In this document: piece after piece, positions 50,052 to 60,638 of the stretch
Position numbering within the stretch: position 1 is the stretch's first letter
Layout of the letters: each line of letters opens with the position of its first letter
Assembly: GCA_902802045.1 (NCBI GenBank)
Contig: CADCKQ010000002.1
Location: 186,001-250,000, forward strand
Direction of reading: 5' to 3'
Length of the DNA: 64,000 nt
From: Oscillospiraceae bacterium
GTDB taxonomy: Bacteria; Bacillota; Clostridia; Oscillospirales; Oscillospiraceae
Notes under the pieces: model-generated
The model's input: the letters and a program-made list of their open reading frames with translations, nothing else
Told to the model about the DNA's origin: nothing
The model's database searches: none
Translations under genes and position numbers: made by a program

Positions 50052-51623
50052 TCATTCCGGGACTTTCATGCCGATATTGCTGAAAGTAGCGGAGCAGCCG
50101 TCAGCGAATACGGCGATGTGTGCTCCGTCGACGGAGTGCGTGATCCTGGAGCTGAGCGCTTTCGCGTCGTCGATATACAGCACGACGATCTCATTTTCAC
50201 AGACGAGCTTTATGTGGTGGACATCCGTTTTTGAAAAATCGTAGGCTGTGATCGCCGTGGGATCGTACAGGGCGAGATCGGGGATCTCGTATCCCTCGTA
50301 GTGGATAAGCCCCTCTCCCGCGTCCAGGCAGAGAGCCGTGAAGGTATCGTCCTTTTCGCTGCTGCCGAACGCAAATCCCGCGCGGCCTGAATCGTCCAGT
50401 TCAAGATCGCACTCAAAAGTCATCGTCGCGGGGCGCGTACCCAGGTCCGCCAGGGCATAGTCGCCCTCTGGGGCAGTAAGCGATATGTTTCTGCCGTCGA
50501 TCGTTACACCGTCTGTCAGAGGCGCCGCGGGGACAAGCTTGTCGACGCTGAAATACTCCGCAAAGCTCTCCGGAGCTTTCACTCCGAGAGTCCCGTCCTC
50601 TTTCTGTACGAGCTGGTGGACCAGCACGTTGCCCGCCCACTGGTAGACGCCCGAATCGGAGCTCAGGCCCGCGCGGCCGATCCAGCCGCAGAGGTATGTG
50701 TTTCCTTTAAACTCGGCCGTCTTTGCGGCGTAAAAGACAAAGCCGCTGCCTCCGATAAGTCCCTTACCGTCGAGAATGTTGTCAGCAGGAGCCGTAAAAG
50801 GGCCGTTCATCGACTCGCCTATCGCGTAATAAGTTACGCAGTCCCAGCTGTAAGTCAGGTACCAGGTGTCGCCGATACGGAACAGGTCCGGGCACTCGAG
50901 CATATACTGCGACATGGGCGCGAAGAGCGGCTCTTCCAATTCCCAGTCCTTCAGATCTTTTGAGGTGTATTTCGCGACCACGCCGCCGAGCTTGTCCTCG
51001 CGGGCGGCTATCAGCAGCCAGTAGCACTGCTCCTCCTCGACCCAGAAGACCTCCGGGTCGCGAAAATCATCTTTGGAATAGCCTTCCGGAGCGTAGAAGA
51101 CGGGCTCGCTGTCCTTGACCCAGTTTGACCTGTCCGAGCTTGTAGCGTGCATTACGCACTCTTTCCCCATTCCGCCGTTGCCGGTATCGTTGTGGCCGGT
51201 GTAAAAGAGATGGTACAGCCCCTGAGCGTCCTGCATAACGCATCCCGTGCCCAGAGCCGGATCCGGATCCGACATCTGCCCGAACGGAAGCATCTCTCCG
51301 TTATCCTCGAAGGAACACAGATCCTCTGTAGTGTATTTCCAGATCGGGTGATAGCCCTGACCGTTCGAATCGGTATCGTACAGATAATAAAGCTCCAGCG
51401 TGCCGTCTGTTGTCACAAAGGGCATCACGTCGCCGACATAGGCGTTCTCCGGAGCCGGATACAGGCTGTATTCAACAGCTTCGTACGCTTCATCCGGGAG
51501 CGGTTCATAATATGAGTTTTCGCTGTCCTGCGCGAGATTCCCTTCGACGGCGGTGCTTCCGCAGGCCGTGAGTAGCAGGGACATCAGAAGCAGGAGGACA
51601 AGCAGGGCTTTGCTGTTTTTCAT
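50052..51623 (-). CDS. GH32-like secreted lipoprotein
   Basis: 523 residues. Signal peptide with lipobox LLTAC (Cys21). The catalytic five-bladed beta-propeller (about 50-360) shows VGDVMPF in place of WMNDPNG, supplying the likely nucleophile Asp, then DFRDPEVFW (stabilising Asp) and LECPDLF (acid/base Glu). A beta-sandwich module follows (about 390-523). It is probably a surface fructan- or sucrose-cleaving enzyme feeding the importer. I took ATG 51623 behind GGAAG, since the extended frame to 51791 has no signal peptide and overlaps a hairpin. Last gene of the minus-strand operon. Confidence 0.82.
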   Translation of the reverse strand: MKNSKALLVLLLLMSLLLTACGSTAVEGNLAQDSENSYYEPLPDEAYEAVEYSLYPAPENAYVGDVMPFVTTDGTLELYYLYDTDSNGQGYHPIWKYTTEDLCSFEDNGEMLPFGQMSDPDPALGTGCVMQDAQGLYHLFYTGHNDTGNGGMGKECVMHATSSDRSNWVKDSEPVFYAPEGYSKDDFRDPEVFWVEEEQCYWLLIAAREDKLGGVVAKYTSKDLKDWELEEPLFAPMSQYMLECPDLFRIGDTWYLTYSWDCVTYYAIGESMNGPFTAPADNILDGKGLIGGSGFVFYAAKTAEFKGNTYLCGWIGRAGLSSDSGVYQWAGNVLVHQLVQKEDGTLGVKAPESFAEYFSVDKLVPAAPLTDGVTIDGRNISLTAPEGDYALADLGTRPATMTFECDLELDDSGRAGFAFGSSEKDDTFTALCLDAGEGLIHYEGYEIPDLALYDPTAITAYDFSKTDVHHIKLVCENEIVVLYIDDAKALSSRITHSVDGAHIAVFADGCSATFSNIGMKVPE

Positions 51624-51657
51624 ATTCGGCACTTCCTTTCCTGTGTTCCATACAGTT

Positions 51658-51689
51658 GGTGCCGCCCGGAATAGGTTCCGTGCGGCACC
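51658..51689 (-). other. Intercistronic hairpin between MsmK-like and GH32 lipoprotein genes
   Basis: GGTGCCGC/GCGGCACC (51658-51665, 51682-51689) with an inner CGGAA/TTCCG stem. No T tract, so it is probably an mRNA-stabilising or partial-attenuation structure rather than a terminator. Confidence 0.5.
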
Positions 51690-51714
51690 GCGTGCTTTAA
51701 TTCGGGATCTGATC

Positions 51715-52896
<1,182 letters not shown>

Positions 52897-53072
52897 TTTT
52901 TCCGGCTCCGCGCGCACAGCCTCCGCTAGATGCACGCTCGCGGCGTCCGCGTTGGGATCAGCCGCTTTACAGCAGGTCTCCACACTGCTGCAGCCCGAGC
53001 CCGGGCTTATTTCCTCCTTTTTTCACAGCTTGCCGCCCATAGTTGTGGAGTGGACGGGGCTGTGGAAATTAC

Positions 53073-54041
53073 TCAGTGATGTGCCAGGATATCGAGAACC
53101 TGTTCTTTTTCCGGCATGGAGCGTATCGCTCCCTTCTTTGTCGTGACCAGATAGGCCGCGGCGTTTGCAAAGCGGAGCATCTCCTTCAGCTGCTCTTCGC
53201 CGAGACCGTCGATCCCGTTTTCAAGTATGAAGTTTAACACGCAGGCACAGAATGTATCTCCGGCGCCGGTGGTCTCGATCGTGCCTCCGAGACAAAATCC
53301 CGGAACAAATACGCGCTTATCTCCGTAATAGCTGTAGCTTCCGTCGGGGCCGGCAGTTACGTTCAGGACCTTTATGTTCGGGTACTTTTCCTTCAGTATG
53401 GCGGCTCCCTTGTCGAAATCGGTCTCGCCCGTCATGAATTCGATCTCATTGTCGGCGATCTTCAGGATATCACAATTGCCCAGTCCCCAGGCGATCTGCT
53501 CCTTAGCCTCGTCGAGGCTCTTCCAGAGGGGCGGCCTGAGATTCGGGTCGAAGGAGATCAGCGCTCCCGCCTCTTTAGCTGCGCCGACTGCCTTTTTCGT
53601 GGCTTCGCGGACCTCGGGATGGGTCATGGAAAGGGTCCCGAAATGGAATATACGGGCTTTTTCGATCTCCCCTATCGGAAGCTCGTCGGACCTGAGCATC
53701 ATATCGGCGCCGGGATCGCGGTAGAAGGAAAAATCACGGTCGCCGTTCGGGAAGGTCTTGACGAAAGCCAGCGTCGTAAGGACATCCGGGTCGCTGAGCA
53801 GATAGTCCGTGCATATTCCGGCATTCTCCGCCGCTTCGCGAAGTGACGCGCCGAACATGTCCTTTCCTACCTTGCCTACAAAGGCCGTCCTCTTGCCAAG
53901 CTTCTGAAGCATGGCCAGGACGTTGCAGGGCGCTCCGCCCGGATTGGCCTCGAACAGCGGATTGTTCTGCTGACTTGCACCGTTTTCGGTAAAGTCTATC
54001 AGCAGCTCGCCGAGGGCTATTACGTCAAATCTTTCTTTCAT
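53073..54041 (-). CDS. Fructokinase, PfkB family
   Basis: 322 residues. The PfkB signature regions are present: NPGGAPCNVLAMLQKLG near the N-terminus and TGAGDTFCACVLNFIL near the C-terminus with the catalytic Asp in GAGD. In this locus it should phosphorylate the fructose freed by the GH32 enzyme to fructose-6-phosphate, which then enters glycolysis through the PPi-phosphofructokinase. Begins 3 nt after the GH32 stop. Confidence 0.92.
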   Translation of the reverse strand: MKERFDVIALGELLIDFTENGASQQNNPLFEANPGGAPCNVLAMLQKLGKRTAFVGKVGKDMFGASLREAAENAGICTDYLLSDPDVLTTLAFVKTFPNGDRDFSFYRDPGADMMLRSDELPIGEIEKARIFHFGTLSMTHPEVREATKKAVGAAKEAGALISFDPNLRPPLWKSLDEAKEQIAWGLGNCDILKIADNEIEFMTGETDFDKGAAILKEKYPNIKVLNVTAGPDGSYSYYGDKRVFVPGFCLGGTIETTGAGDTFCACVLNFILENGIDGLGEEQLKEMLRFANAAAYLVTTKKGAIRSMPEKEQVLDILAHH

Positions 54042-54044
54042 ATC

Positions 54045-55529
54045 TTATCTGATCTCCAGATCGTACTTTTCCACGTCGACCAGAACGCTTCCGTCAGAGG
54101 AGAAGCTCACGGCGTTAGCTTCCTGCGGCGTATAGAGGACGAAGGAGGCCGCCTGCTCGCCGTCGTTTACAAACAGCTCCATGCTGTAGCGGTCCATCAC
54201 GACGCGTATCTTGATCTCGCCGTCTTTCTGCCTGACCGGGAACTCCCGGATATTGACTATATCATGTGGGAAACCGCTGTGTGTGCGGTCGACCTTGAGC
54301 GTTCCGATGTCGGGGCGGTAGCGGATCATAGTGAAGTTTTCCCCGTCCTTCGCCAAATAGAGGCGGAACCATTTGTAGATGTTTCTGTCGTTGCCGGGGC
54401 GCACCGTAACGGTCATATCCATGCAGCGCCCGGAAATGCCCCGCAGGCTTGCCTCGCCGTTTATAAGCACATTGTGGTAGTCTATCTTTACTCCGCGGCA
54501 GCTCTCGAGTTCCCGCACAGGGTTCTGGAAGAGACGGCCGTTGCGGACCGAAAGCTCGCGCGGAAGAGTCATCTGACCCATAAAGCGAAGCTCCTGAAGT
54601 ATGCTGGAAGAGGTCTCCCAGTTCTGCATCCAGGCGATCATCACGCGCCGCCCGTCCTCTGTAAGCAGAGTCTGGGGCGCGTAGAAGTCCAGACCGTAAT
54701 CGATGGCCTGCACATATTCGCGGTTTAAGTGGTGCGCCTTGCGGTCATACTTCCCTATCAGGGCGACATTGGCGTTGCCGGGGTGAAACTCCAGCCCGAT
54801 CGCCGCCATCTCCTGGGGGCTGACCAGAAGCACGTGTTTGCCGTCGAGAGGGAAGAAATCGGGGCATTCCCACATCCGCCCGTACTGGTTGTGGCAGGCT
54901 GCAAGCACGCTTACATATTCCCAGTTGAGCGCGTCCTTGCTCTGATAAAGCAGGATAGTCCCGCTGCCGTCCGCGCAGCGGTTCCCGATAACGGCATAGA
55001 ACATATCGCCTTCCCGCCAGATCTTCGGATCGCGGAAATCGTGTTCGCTGCCTCCCTCGGGCAGGAGCCCCGCGCCGATCACAGGATTGCTCTCGAGCTT
55101 CTCATAGTCTGTGCCGTCGCCGATCGCTACACACTGGGTCTGGAAAGAATCTATCTTACCGTTTCGGCGCCGAATGTTTCTGACGCCGGTATACATCAGG
55201 AGCTGTCTTCCGTCCGGAAGTTCAACGGAGCTGCCGGAAAAGCAGCCGTCGCGGTCATAATCCGTATCGGGCGCGAGAGCGGCCGGAAGCCTTTCCCAGC
55301 GGATGAAATCCTTTGTTTTCACATGTCCCCAGTGCATCGGACCCCACTTCGTATTGTAGGGGTAGTACTGGAAGAACAGATGATATTCGCCCTTATACGG
55401 CGCGAAGCCGTTGGGGTCGTTGATCCAGCCGATACCGCCGGTCAGGTGGAACAGCGGCTGTTCGGAAGCTGTATACGGCAGATATTTCTTTTCAAAATCA
55501 CGGGCCTTTTGCAGCATCTTGCTGGTCAT
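54045..55529 (-). CDS. scrB: Sucrose hydrolase/beta-fructofuranosidase, GH32
   Basis: 494 residues, no signal peptide, so cytoplasmic. Nucleophile Asp38 in WINDPNG (35-41), stabilising Asp in FRDPKIW (166-171) and acid/base Glu221 in ECPDFF. C-terminal beta-sandwich from about 360 (MDRYSMELFVNDG). Splits sucrose (or sucrose-6-phosphate and short fructans) to glucose and fructose. An ABC importer rather than a PTS lies in the operon, so free sucrose is the more likely substrate. A GGAGGAT site precedes the ATG. Confidence 0.92.
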   Translation of the reverse strand: MTSKMLQKARDFEKKYLPYTASEQPLFHLTGGIGWINDPNGFAPYKGEYHLFFQYYPYNTKWGPMHWGHVKTKDFIRWERLPAALAPDTDYDRDGCFSGSSVELPDGRQLLMYTGVRNIRRRNGKIDSFQTQCVAIGDGTDYEKLESNPVIGAGLLPEGGSEHDFRDPKIWREGDMFYAVIGNRCADGSGTILLYQSKDALNWEYVSVLAACHNQYGRMWECPDFFPLDGKHVLLVSPQEMAAIGLEFHPGNANVALIGKYDRKAHHLNREYVQAIDYGLDFYAPQTLLTEDGRRVMIAWMQNWETSSSILQELRFMGQMTLPRELSVRNGRLFQNPVRELESCRGVKIDYHNVLINGEASLRGISGRCMDMTVTVRPGNDRNIYKWFRLYLAKDGENFTMIRYRPDIGTLKVDRTHSGFPHDIVNIREFPVRQKDGEIKIRVVMDRYSMELFVNDGEQAASFVLYTPQEANAVSFSSDGSVLVDVEKYDLEIR

Positions 55530-55551
55530 GACGGATCCTCCTAGATTTCTT

Positions 55552-55621
55552 TGGGCAAAGAGAAAGGTTCTTGCGCGAAGAGCCCTTCTCTTTACCCATC
55601 CGCGCCGGTAATCCGGCGCGG
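55552..55621 (-). other. Double hairpin after the binding-protein gene
   Basis: Arms GGGCAAAGAGAAAGG (55552-55566) and CCCTTCTCTTTACCC (55583-55597), and CCGCGCCGG/CCGGCGCGG (55600-55608, 55613-55621). No T tract follows on the minus strand. It probably protects the upstream binding-protein mRNA and lowers expression of later genes. Confidence 0.6.
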
Positions 55622-55642
55622 ACAGGCGTGTTTGTTACAGTT

Positions 55643-57358
55643 TTATTTTGCGAGCAGGGATACCTCAGATGCGTTATCGACGTACTTCTGGAAGATGGCA
55701 AGGAGCTGATCGATCTTGTAGGCCTTCAGATCGGACTGGAGCTTTTCCCAGTCGCCATCGGAAAAGCCGTTCATGATCGCGTTGGCGCGAGCGGTCTCGA
55801 TGCACTTGTCGATATCGGCAAGCAGGTTGGAGATCTCCTTGGTGTCGTCAGAGGACATCAGAACGTTCGGGAAGACATACTTGGTGTGCATGTCGGGGGT
55901 GTAGATGTCCTTGATCCAGTCGAGACGATACTTAGCATCGTCCGGGCAGGTGACGTATACGCCGTAGTAGCTGTCGAGAACAGCAAGAGGACCGTCGACC
56001 ATTTCGGCCTCGCGGACTTCAACGGGAGAGTGATCACCCAGGTCAGCGTGCTGGAGCATGGGTTCGCCCTTGTCGTTTGTACCCATAACGAAGATATCGA
56101 AGCCGTCATCTTCGCCGTAGGTGCCCCAGTTGTTCTGAGGAGACTGGATGGGATCGTACATCTGGTCGAGCCAGGCGCAGATGAGGGCGGGGTTCTTTGC
56201 GTTTGCCGTAATAACAGCGCCGCGGCCGCGGTCAAAGCCGGAGGTCAGGGAGCCGGTGTTCGGGGTAAGGTTCACGGTGTCAGCCTTCAGCATGGGCAGA
56301 GGAGCCCAGCCTGCAGTACCGTTCTGGATGTCAGCCATGGTCAGGCCAACGATGTTGGCAACGTCCCAAGAGAAGCAGACGCCGTAGCGGCCGGATTTGC
56401 CCTTGGCAACGTAGGTGGACCATTCCTGAGTGAATGCGTCGGGATCGAACAGGTTCTCGGTGTAGAGCTTGTGGAGCCATTCAACGCCCTTGCGCCAGCC
56501 GTCGGTGGAGGCAGCGCAGATGACCTGCTTGTCATCGGTAATGACGATGTGGCGCCAGTCGTCGGGATCGCCGTAGCCTTCGCCAAAGCCGTTGCAGAGT
56601 ACACGGCAGTCTTCATTGCCGCCGTTCACAATGCAGGCCAGGGGGATGATGTCGCCATCGATGTTGAACTCTTTCTTCAGAGCGTCAGCGTTGTCGCGGA
56701 AAGCGATCAGGACCTTCTCGAACTCATCGACGGTCTTGGGCATATCAAGGCCGAGGAAGTCGAGCCATGCGGTGTTGATGAAGGGCATATTGCCGATGGT
56801 CTGGATGGCAGTCTTGCCAACGCCCAGCTGCTCGATCCAGGGCAGGGTCCAGATGTGGCCGTTCTCATCCTTGCACATGTCAAGGTATTCGGGAGCCTGC
56901 TCAAAGACCTTGCACAGGTTCGGCATGATATCGGGGATGATGTAGCTTTCCAGGGGGATGATAACGCCCTGCTTGGCATACTTCAGGATATCGGCGTCAC
57001 CGAGACCTGCGGGGGAAATGAACTCGGGCAGAGTCTTGATGTTGGCCATCTCGAGAGCGATCTTGTCGCCCCACTGGTCGCCCTGAATGGTCTTCCAGTT
57101 GACGTGGACGTTTGTCTTCTCTTCAAGACGCTTGTAGATGGTGCGGTTGTTGGGTTCGGACTCTGTTCCGGCAGCGTATCTGGTCAGACCGGAGATCTCG
57201 GCCTTCTCAGCCAGAGGGAACTTGAGGCTGGCGGGATCTACGTCAGCAGCAGCAGGAGCAGCAGCTCCGCCGCCGGCGCCGCCTGCGCCGCATCCGGCCA
57301 GAAGCCCGACCGACATGACCAGAGCCATTGCGAGAGCAATGATTTTGCGAAGATTCAT
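55643..57358 (-). CDS. Sugar-binding lipoprotein of an LplABC-type importer
   Basis: 571 residues, the large form typical of LplA-type solute-binding proteins. Signal peptide with lipobox LLAGC (Cys23) and a Gly/Ala-rich linker. The body contains EKTNVHVNWKTIQGDQWGDKIALEMANIKTLPEFI, typical of this class. It should bind sucrose or short fructo-oligosaccharides. ATG 57358 follows AAAAGGAGAAA; the longer frame to 57451 is unsupported. It lies between the permease and hydrolase genes. Confidence 0.9.
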   Translation of the reverse strand: MNLRKIIALAMALVMSVGLLAGCGAGGAGGGAAAPAAADVDPASLKFPLAEKAEISGLTRYAAGTESEPNNRTIYKRLEEKTNVHVNWKTIQGDQWGDKIALEMANIKTLPEFISPAGLGDADILKYAKQGVIIPLESYIIPDIMPNLCKVFEQAPEYLDMCKDENGHIWTLPWIEQLGVGKTAIQTIGNMPFINTAWLDFLGLDMPKTVDEFEKVLIAFRDNADALKKEFNIDGDIIPLACIVNGGNEDCRVLCNGFGEGYGDPDDWRHIVITDDKQVICAASTDGWRKGVEWLHKLYTENLFDPDAFTQEWSTYVAKGKSGRYGVCFSWDVANIVGLTMADIQNGTAGWAPLPMLKADTVNLTPNTGSLTSGFDRGRGAVITANAKNPALICAWLDQMYDPIQSPQNNWGTYGEDDGFDIFVMGTNDKGEPMLQHADLGDHSPVEVREAEMVDGPLAVLDSYYGVYVTCPDDAKYRLDWIKDIYTPDMHTKYVFPNVLMSSDDTKEISNLLADIDKCIETARANAIMNGFSDGDWEKLQSDLKAYKIDQLLAIFQKYVDNASEVSLLAK

Positions 57359-57413
57359 GTGATTTCTCCTTTTCATTCTGTATTGTTCAGCGTTGATACG
57401 CCAAAGTACTTTT

Positions 57414-58319
57414 TTAACCTTTGATAGCGCCGGCCATAATGCCGTTATCAAAGTACTTCTGGAAGAAGGGATACATGATCATCAGAGGAAGCGAAGATAT
57501 GATGATCGTCGCGTATTTCAGCAGCTCTGCCAGCTGAGCGCGGGCAGCGGTGCTCTGCATGTCGGAGACCATTCCCGAATCGGGCTGGCTCTGAATAAGG
57601 ATCGCGCGGAGGACCAGCTGCAGGGGCTGCTTGGAGGCGCTGTTGAGGTAGATCATAGCGTCGAAGTAGCTGTTCCACATACCGACGAACTGCCACATGG
57701 CGATGGTAGCAATGATCGGCGTACAGACGGGCAGCAGGATCCTGAAGAAGTAGACCATCTCGGTGGCGCCGTCGATCTCGGCGGCCTCCTGAAGATCGCG
57801 CGGGATGCCCATGTAATAGGTTCTGGCAATGATCATATTCCAGACACTGAAAGCACCCGGGATAAGGATCGCCCAGATCGTATCGAGCATGCCCAGATTG
57901 GAGATCAGCAAGTAGGTCGGGATCAGTCCGCCTCCGAAGAACATCGTAATGACAAAGATCGTGTTGAAGAAGCCCTTGCCCTTGAAGTCCGCGCGTGACA
58001 TCGGGTAGGCCGCAAGCAGCGTAACGATGACGGAAATGATCGTAAACAGTATCGAGTAGATCAGAGCATTTTTGAAACCGACCCAGATCTGCGCGTTGCT
58101 GAGAACACGCTGATAAGCAGTCGCCGTCCACTTGGTGAAGTCAAAGGTCAGACCTTTGTTCTGCAGCGTGATCGGGTCAATGAACGACGCAAGAATAATG
58201 TAGATTACCGGCAGAATGATGGCCACGAGAAACAGTCCCAGAATGATATAGCATATGGTCATCAGGACTTTATCGCCGGCGGGAAGTTTTGCAAATTCGC
58301 TTTTCTTTTTTGTCTTCAT
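57414..58319 (-). CDS. Sugar ABC permease, LplC type
   Basis: 301 residues with six membrane helices. The EAA loop, EAAEIDGATEMVYFFRILLPVCTPIIATI, contacts the ATPase. I chose ATG 58319 since AGGAGG lies 7 nt upstream; an ATG at 58325 is too near that site. Pairs with the permease encoded just upstream. Confidence 0.93.
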   Translation of the reverse strand: MKTKKKSEFAKLPAGDKVLMTICYIILGLFLVAIILPVIYIILASFIDPITLQNKGLTFDFTKWTATAYQRVLSNAQIWVGFKNALIYSILFTIISVIVTLLAAYPMSRADFKGKGFFNTIFVITMFFGGGLIPTYLLISNLGMLDTIWAILIPGAFSVWNMIIARTYYMGIPRDLQEAAEIDGATEMVYFFRILLPVCTPIIATIAMWQFVGMWNSYFDAMIYLNSASKQPLQLVLRAILIQSQPDSGMVSDMQSTAARAQLAELLKYATIIISSLPLMIMYPFFQKYFDNGIMAGAIKG

Positions 58320-58331
58320 AACCATTCCTCC

Positions 58332-59276
58332 TCAGATTCCCTTGCCTTCGTTCATCCTCTTGACGAGGGTGTTCATGGTGATAAGAAGAATGACGTTGAT
58401 GACAGTGTTGAACAGGCCGACAGCGGTGGAAAAGCCGTAGTCTCCGTCCAGAAGACCTTTCTTGTAAACGTAGGTGGAGATGATCTCCGATGCGTTCAGG
58501 TTCAGGTCAGTCTGCAGCGCGTATGCCTTTTCAAAACCGACGGACATGATGTTTCCGACAGACATGATGAACTGGATAAGGACGGTGTCCTTGATCGCGG
58601 GCCATTCGACTGCCTTGATCTGCTGAATGATATTCGCTCCGTCGATAACGGCAGCTTCCTTCAGCTCCTTGCTGGCGTTGGAAAGCGCTGCGGTGTAAAT
58701 GATGGAGGCCCAGCCTGCGCCCTGCCATATGCCTGACGCGATGTAGATCGTTCTGAAAGCCTCAGGCATGGTCATAAAGTTTGTGCGGGTTCCGAGCAGC
58801 ATGTTGACCATGCCGGTGGGAGCGAGCAAAATGCGGACCATACCGCAGAGAACGATTACCGAAATGAAGTTCGGCATATAAAGTACGAGCTGGATCTTCT
58901 GTTTGATCTTGGAGCTCAGGATACGGTTGAGCAGGAAGGCCAGCAGGATCGGGGCAGGAAAGCCCCAGAGCAGGCCGTACACGCTCAGCTTCAGGGTGTT
59001 CAACAGGTAACGCATGAAATCCGGGGATGACAGGAAACGCTGGAAGTGCTCGAAGCCGACCCATTCACTGGCGAAGATACCGCGGATGGGGTTGTACTCC
59101 GTAAAGGCGATCGCTATACCGCCCATAGGGATGTACCGGAAAATGATGGTCAGCAGAAATGCGGGCAACATGAAGATCACATATAACTGCCAGTGCTGAC
59201 GCATATAAACAAGAGTATTGTGCATCTTCGAGCCCCCGCCGCTTGTCCCGGTGACCGGCGACAAGGCTTTTTTCAT
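58332..59276 (-). CDS. Sugar ABC permease, LplB type
   Basis: 314 residues. An N-terminal cytoplasmic tail, then six membrane helices and the EAA loop KELKEAAVIDGANIIQQIKAVEWP. First gene of the sucrose importer operon, expressed from the promoter at 59363-59391. AAGGAGG lies before the start. The permease pair forms the channel that works with the binding lipoprotein and the MsmK-like ATPase. Confidence 0.93.
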   Translation of the reverse strand: MKKALSPVTGTSGGGSKMHNTLVYMRQHWQLYVIFMLPAFLLTIIFRYIPMGGIAIAFTEYNPIRGIFASEWVGFEHFQRFLSSPDFMRYLLNTLKLSVYGLLWGFPAPILLAFLLNRILSSKIKQKIQLVLYMPNFISVIVLCGMVRILLAPTGMVNMLLGTRTNFMTMPEAFRTIYIASGIWQGAGWASIIYTAALSNASKELKEAAVIDGANIIQQIKAVEWPAIKDTVLIQFIMSVGNIMSVGFEKAYALQTDLNLNASEIISTYVYKKGLLDGDYGFSTAVGLFNTVINVILLITMNTLVKRMNEGKGI

Positions 59277-59324
59277 GGTATTCCTCCTTTTCTTTTCTAC
59301 TTCAGATTAAAGCAGATTCAAAAG

Positions 59325-59359
59325 TGTGCATTTGCACAATGAAACGATGCTTTTGCACA
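59325..59359. promoter_or_regulatory. Two operator-like palindromes for the LacI-type regulator
   Basis: TGTGCA-TT-TGCACA (59325-59338) is an inverted repeat. GATGCTTTTGCACA (59346-59359) is a weaker copy with three differences. They cover the expected start of transcription of the importer operon and its 5' leader, a typical repressor position. Confidence 0.65.
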
Positions 59360-59362
59360 TTG

Positions 59363-59391
59363 ATTCTAGCATTTGGCTATTTATGTGTCAA
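59363..59391 (-). promoter_or_regulatory. Promoter of the sucrose importer operon
   Basis: On the minus strand: TTGACA (59386-59391), 17-nt spacing, TAGAAT (59363-59368) with TG one base upstream (extended -10). Start of transcription near 59356, inside the second operator-like palindrome. Confidence 0.82.
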
Positions 59392-59483
59392 TCATTATTT
59401 GTAGTTTGTACAATAATTTGCGGACAGCATATTTGCAATTTTGTATAACAAGGCAAATCATTCTGATTATAAACTTTATTTAC

Positions 59484-59497
59484 TTTACAAATGCACA
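59484..59497. promoter_or_regulatory. Third operator-like palindrome
   Basis: TTTACAAATGCACA differs at two places from the perfect inverted repeat TGTGCAAATGCACA, which is the complement of the site at 59325. It lies upstream of the regulator promoter and could permit looping or autoregulation. Confidence 0.5.
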
Positions 59498-59515
59498 ATT
59501 CACATATTCATATAT

Positions 59516-59543
59516 TTGACATATGCACTCACTATATGATAAT
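59516..59543 (+). promoter_or_regulatory. Promoter of the LacI-type regulator
   Basis: TTGACA (59516-59521) and GATAAT (59538-59543), 16-nt spacing, 33 nt before the chosen start codon. Confidence 0.65.
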
Positions 59544-59576
59544 ATTTTTACAAATAAATCAAAATTGGTGATGATA

Positions 59577-60623
59577 ATGAAGAAAGTGACGATCCAGGAT
59601 ATTGCAGACGCCTTGGGTGTTTCACGCAACACCGTTTCCAAGGCCATCAACAACTCGGATGGGATCGCTGACGACACACGCGAGAAGATACTGCAAAAGG
59701 CCATAGAAATGGGCTATAAGCAGTTCTCTTATGTAAGCACTCTGGCGACTTTGCGCAATTTCGAACCGACGGCTTTAAATTCAAGCGCTCCCGGCTTTGC
59801 AGGCGAAGTTGCGTTGCTGACGACCGCCTTTCTCAACACTTCGCACTTTGCCTCTCTGATGTTGGACAAATTCCAGCGCGAGCTTTCCCAGCTGGGTTAT
59901 ATTCTCAACACATATCGGGTCACGGAGGAAAACCTGAAGTCACAGACTCTGCCCTCCGCCTTCGACCCTTCGCGGGTCTGCGCGATCATCTGCATTGAGA
60001 TGTTTGACCGCAGCTACGATTTAATGGTTTGCGGCCTCGGCATTCCGACCCTGTTTGTGGACGGCCCGTGCAAAAGAGACGGTCTCTCGCTGCCTGCCGA
60101 CCAGATTTATATGGAAAGCTTTACAGAAATCTCGCGTTTTCTTAATGAAATGATCAAAAAAGGAGTCCGGAGCTTCGGCTTTATCGGCAATTACGAGCAT
60201 TGCCAGTCCTTCTACGAGCGCTACGGCTCCTTCCGTTTTACTTTACAGATGAACGAGATCAATGTCGGGGAAAAATTTATTCTTAAATACAACAGCTTTA
60301 ATGACCTGAAGGAAGCGCTCGGCCGTATAAAGGATCTGCCCGAGCTCTTCGTCTGCGCAAATGATTTCATTGCCGTAGATGTGCTCCGGATCCTGGCGGA
60401 ACGAGGTGTAAAGGTCCCGGAGGATGTGATGATCTTCGGGTTTGACGATTCGGCGGAATCTCGGATGAGCCATCCTCCCCTGAGCACGGTTCACATTCAC
60501 ACGCAGGTCATGGCTTTTTCTGCTCTGCAGCTGCTCCTCTCGCGTATGAAGGAACCGTCTCTTGAATATCGCATCGTGTATACTCAAACGGATCTGATCG
60601 AGCGCGAGTCGACCCGACAATAA
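59577..60623 (+). CDS. LacI-family transcriptional regulator
   Basis: 348 residues. N-terminal HTH (VTIQDIADALGVSRNTVSKAINNSDGI) followed by a periplasmic-binding-protein-like sensor domain with the KGVRSFGFIGNYEH and FGFDDSAESRMSHPPLSTVH segments. Probably represses the divergent importer operon until the sugar inducer binds. ATG 59577 starts right at the HTH; other in-frame ATGs at 59571 and 59523 are possible but less conserved. Followed by YesL at 15 nt. Confidence 0.92.
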   Translation: MKKVTIQDIADALGVSRNTVSKAINNSDGIADDTREKILQKAIEMGYKQFSYVSTLATLRNFEPTALNSSAPGFAGEVALLTTAFLNTSHFASLMLDKFQRELSQLGYILNTYRVTEENLKSQTLPSAFDPSRVCAIICIEMFDRSYDLMVCGLGIPTLFVDGPCKRDGLSLPADQIYMESFTEISRFLNEMIKKGVRSFGFIGNYEHCQSFYERYGSFRFTLQMNEINVGEKFILKYNSFNDLKEALGRIKDLPELFVCANDFIAVDVLRILAERGVKVPEDVMIFGFDDSAESRMSHPPLSTVHIHTQVMAFSALQLLLSRMKEPSLEYRIVYTQTDLIERESTRQ

Positions 60624-60638
60624 CGACGGAGGACGTTC

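Noticed and set aside
55571..57424. 617-codon plus-strand frame opposite the sugar-binding protein gene
   Set aside because: Antisense to a clear lipoprotein gene in a minus-strand operon; the long frame is a by-product of codon bias, with no ribosome binding site or domain.
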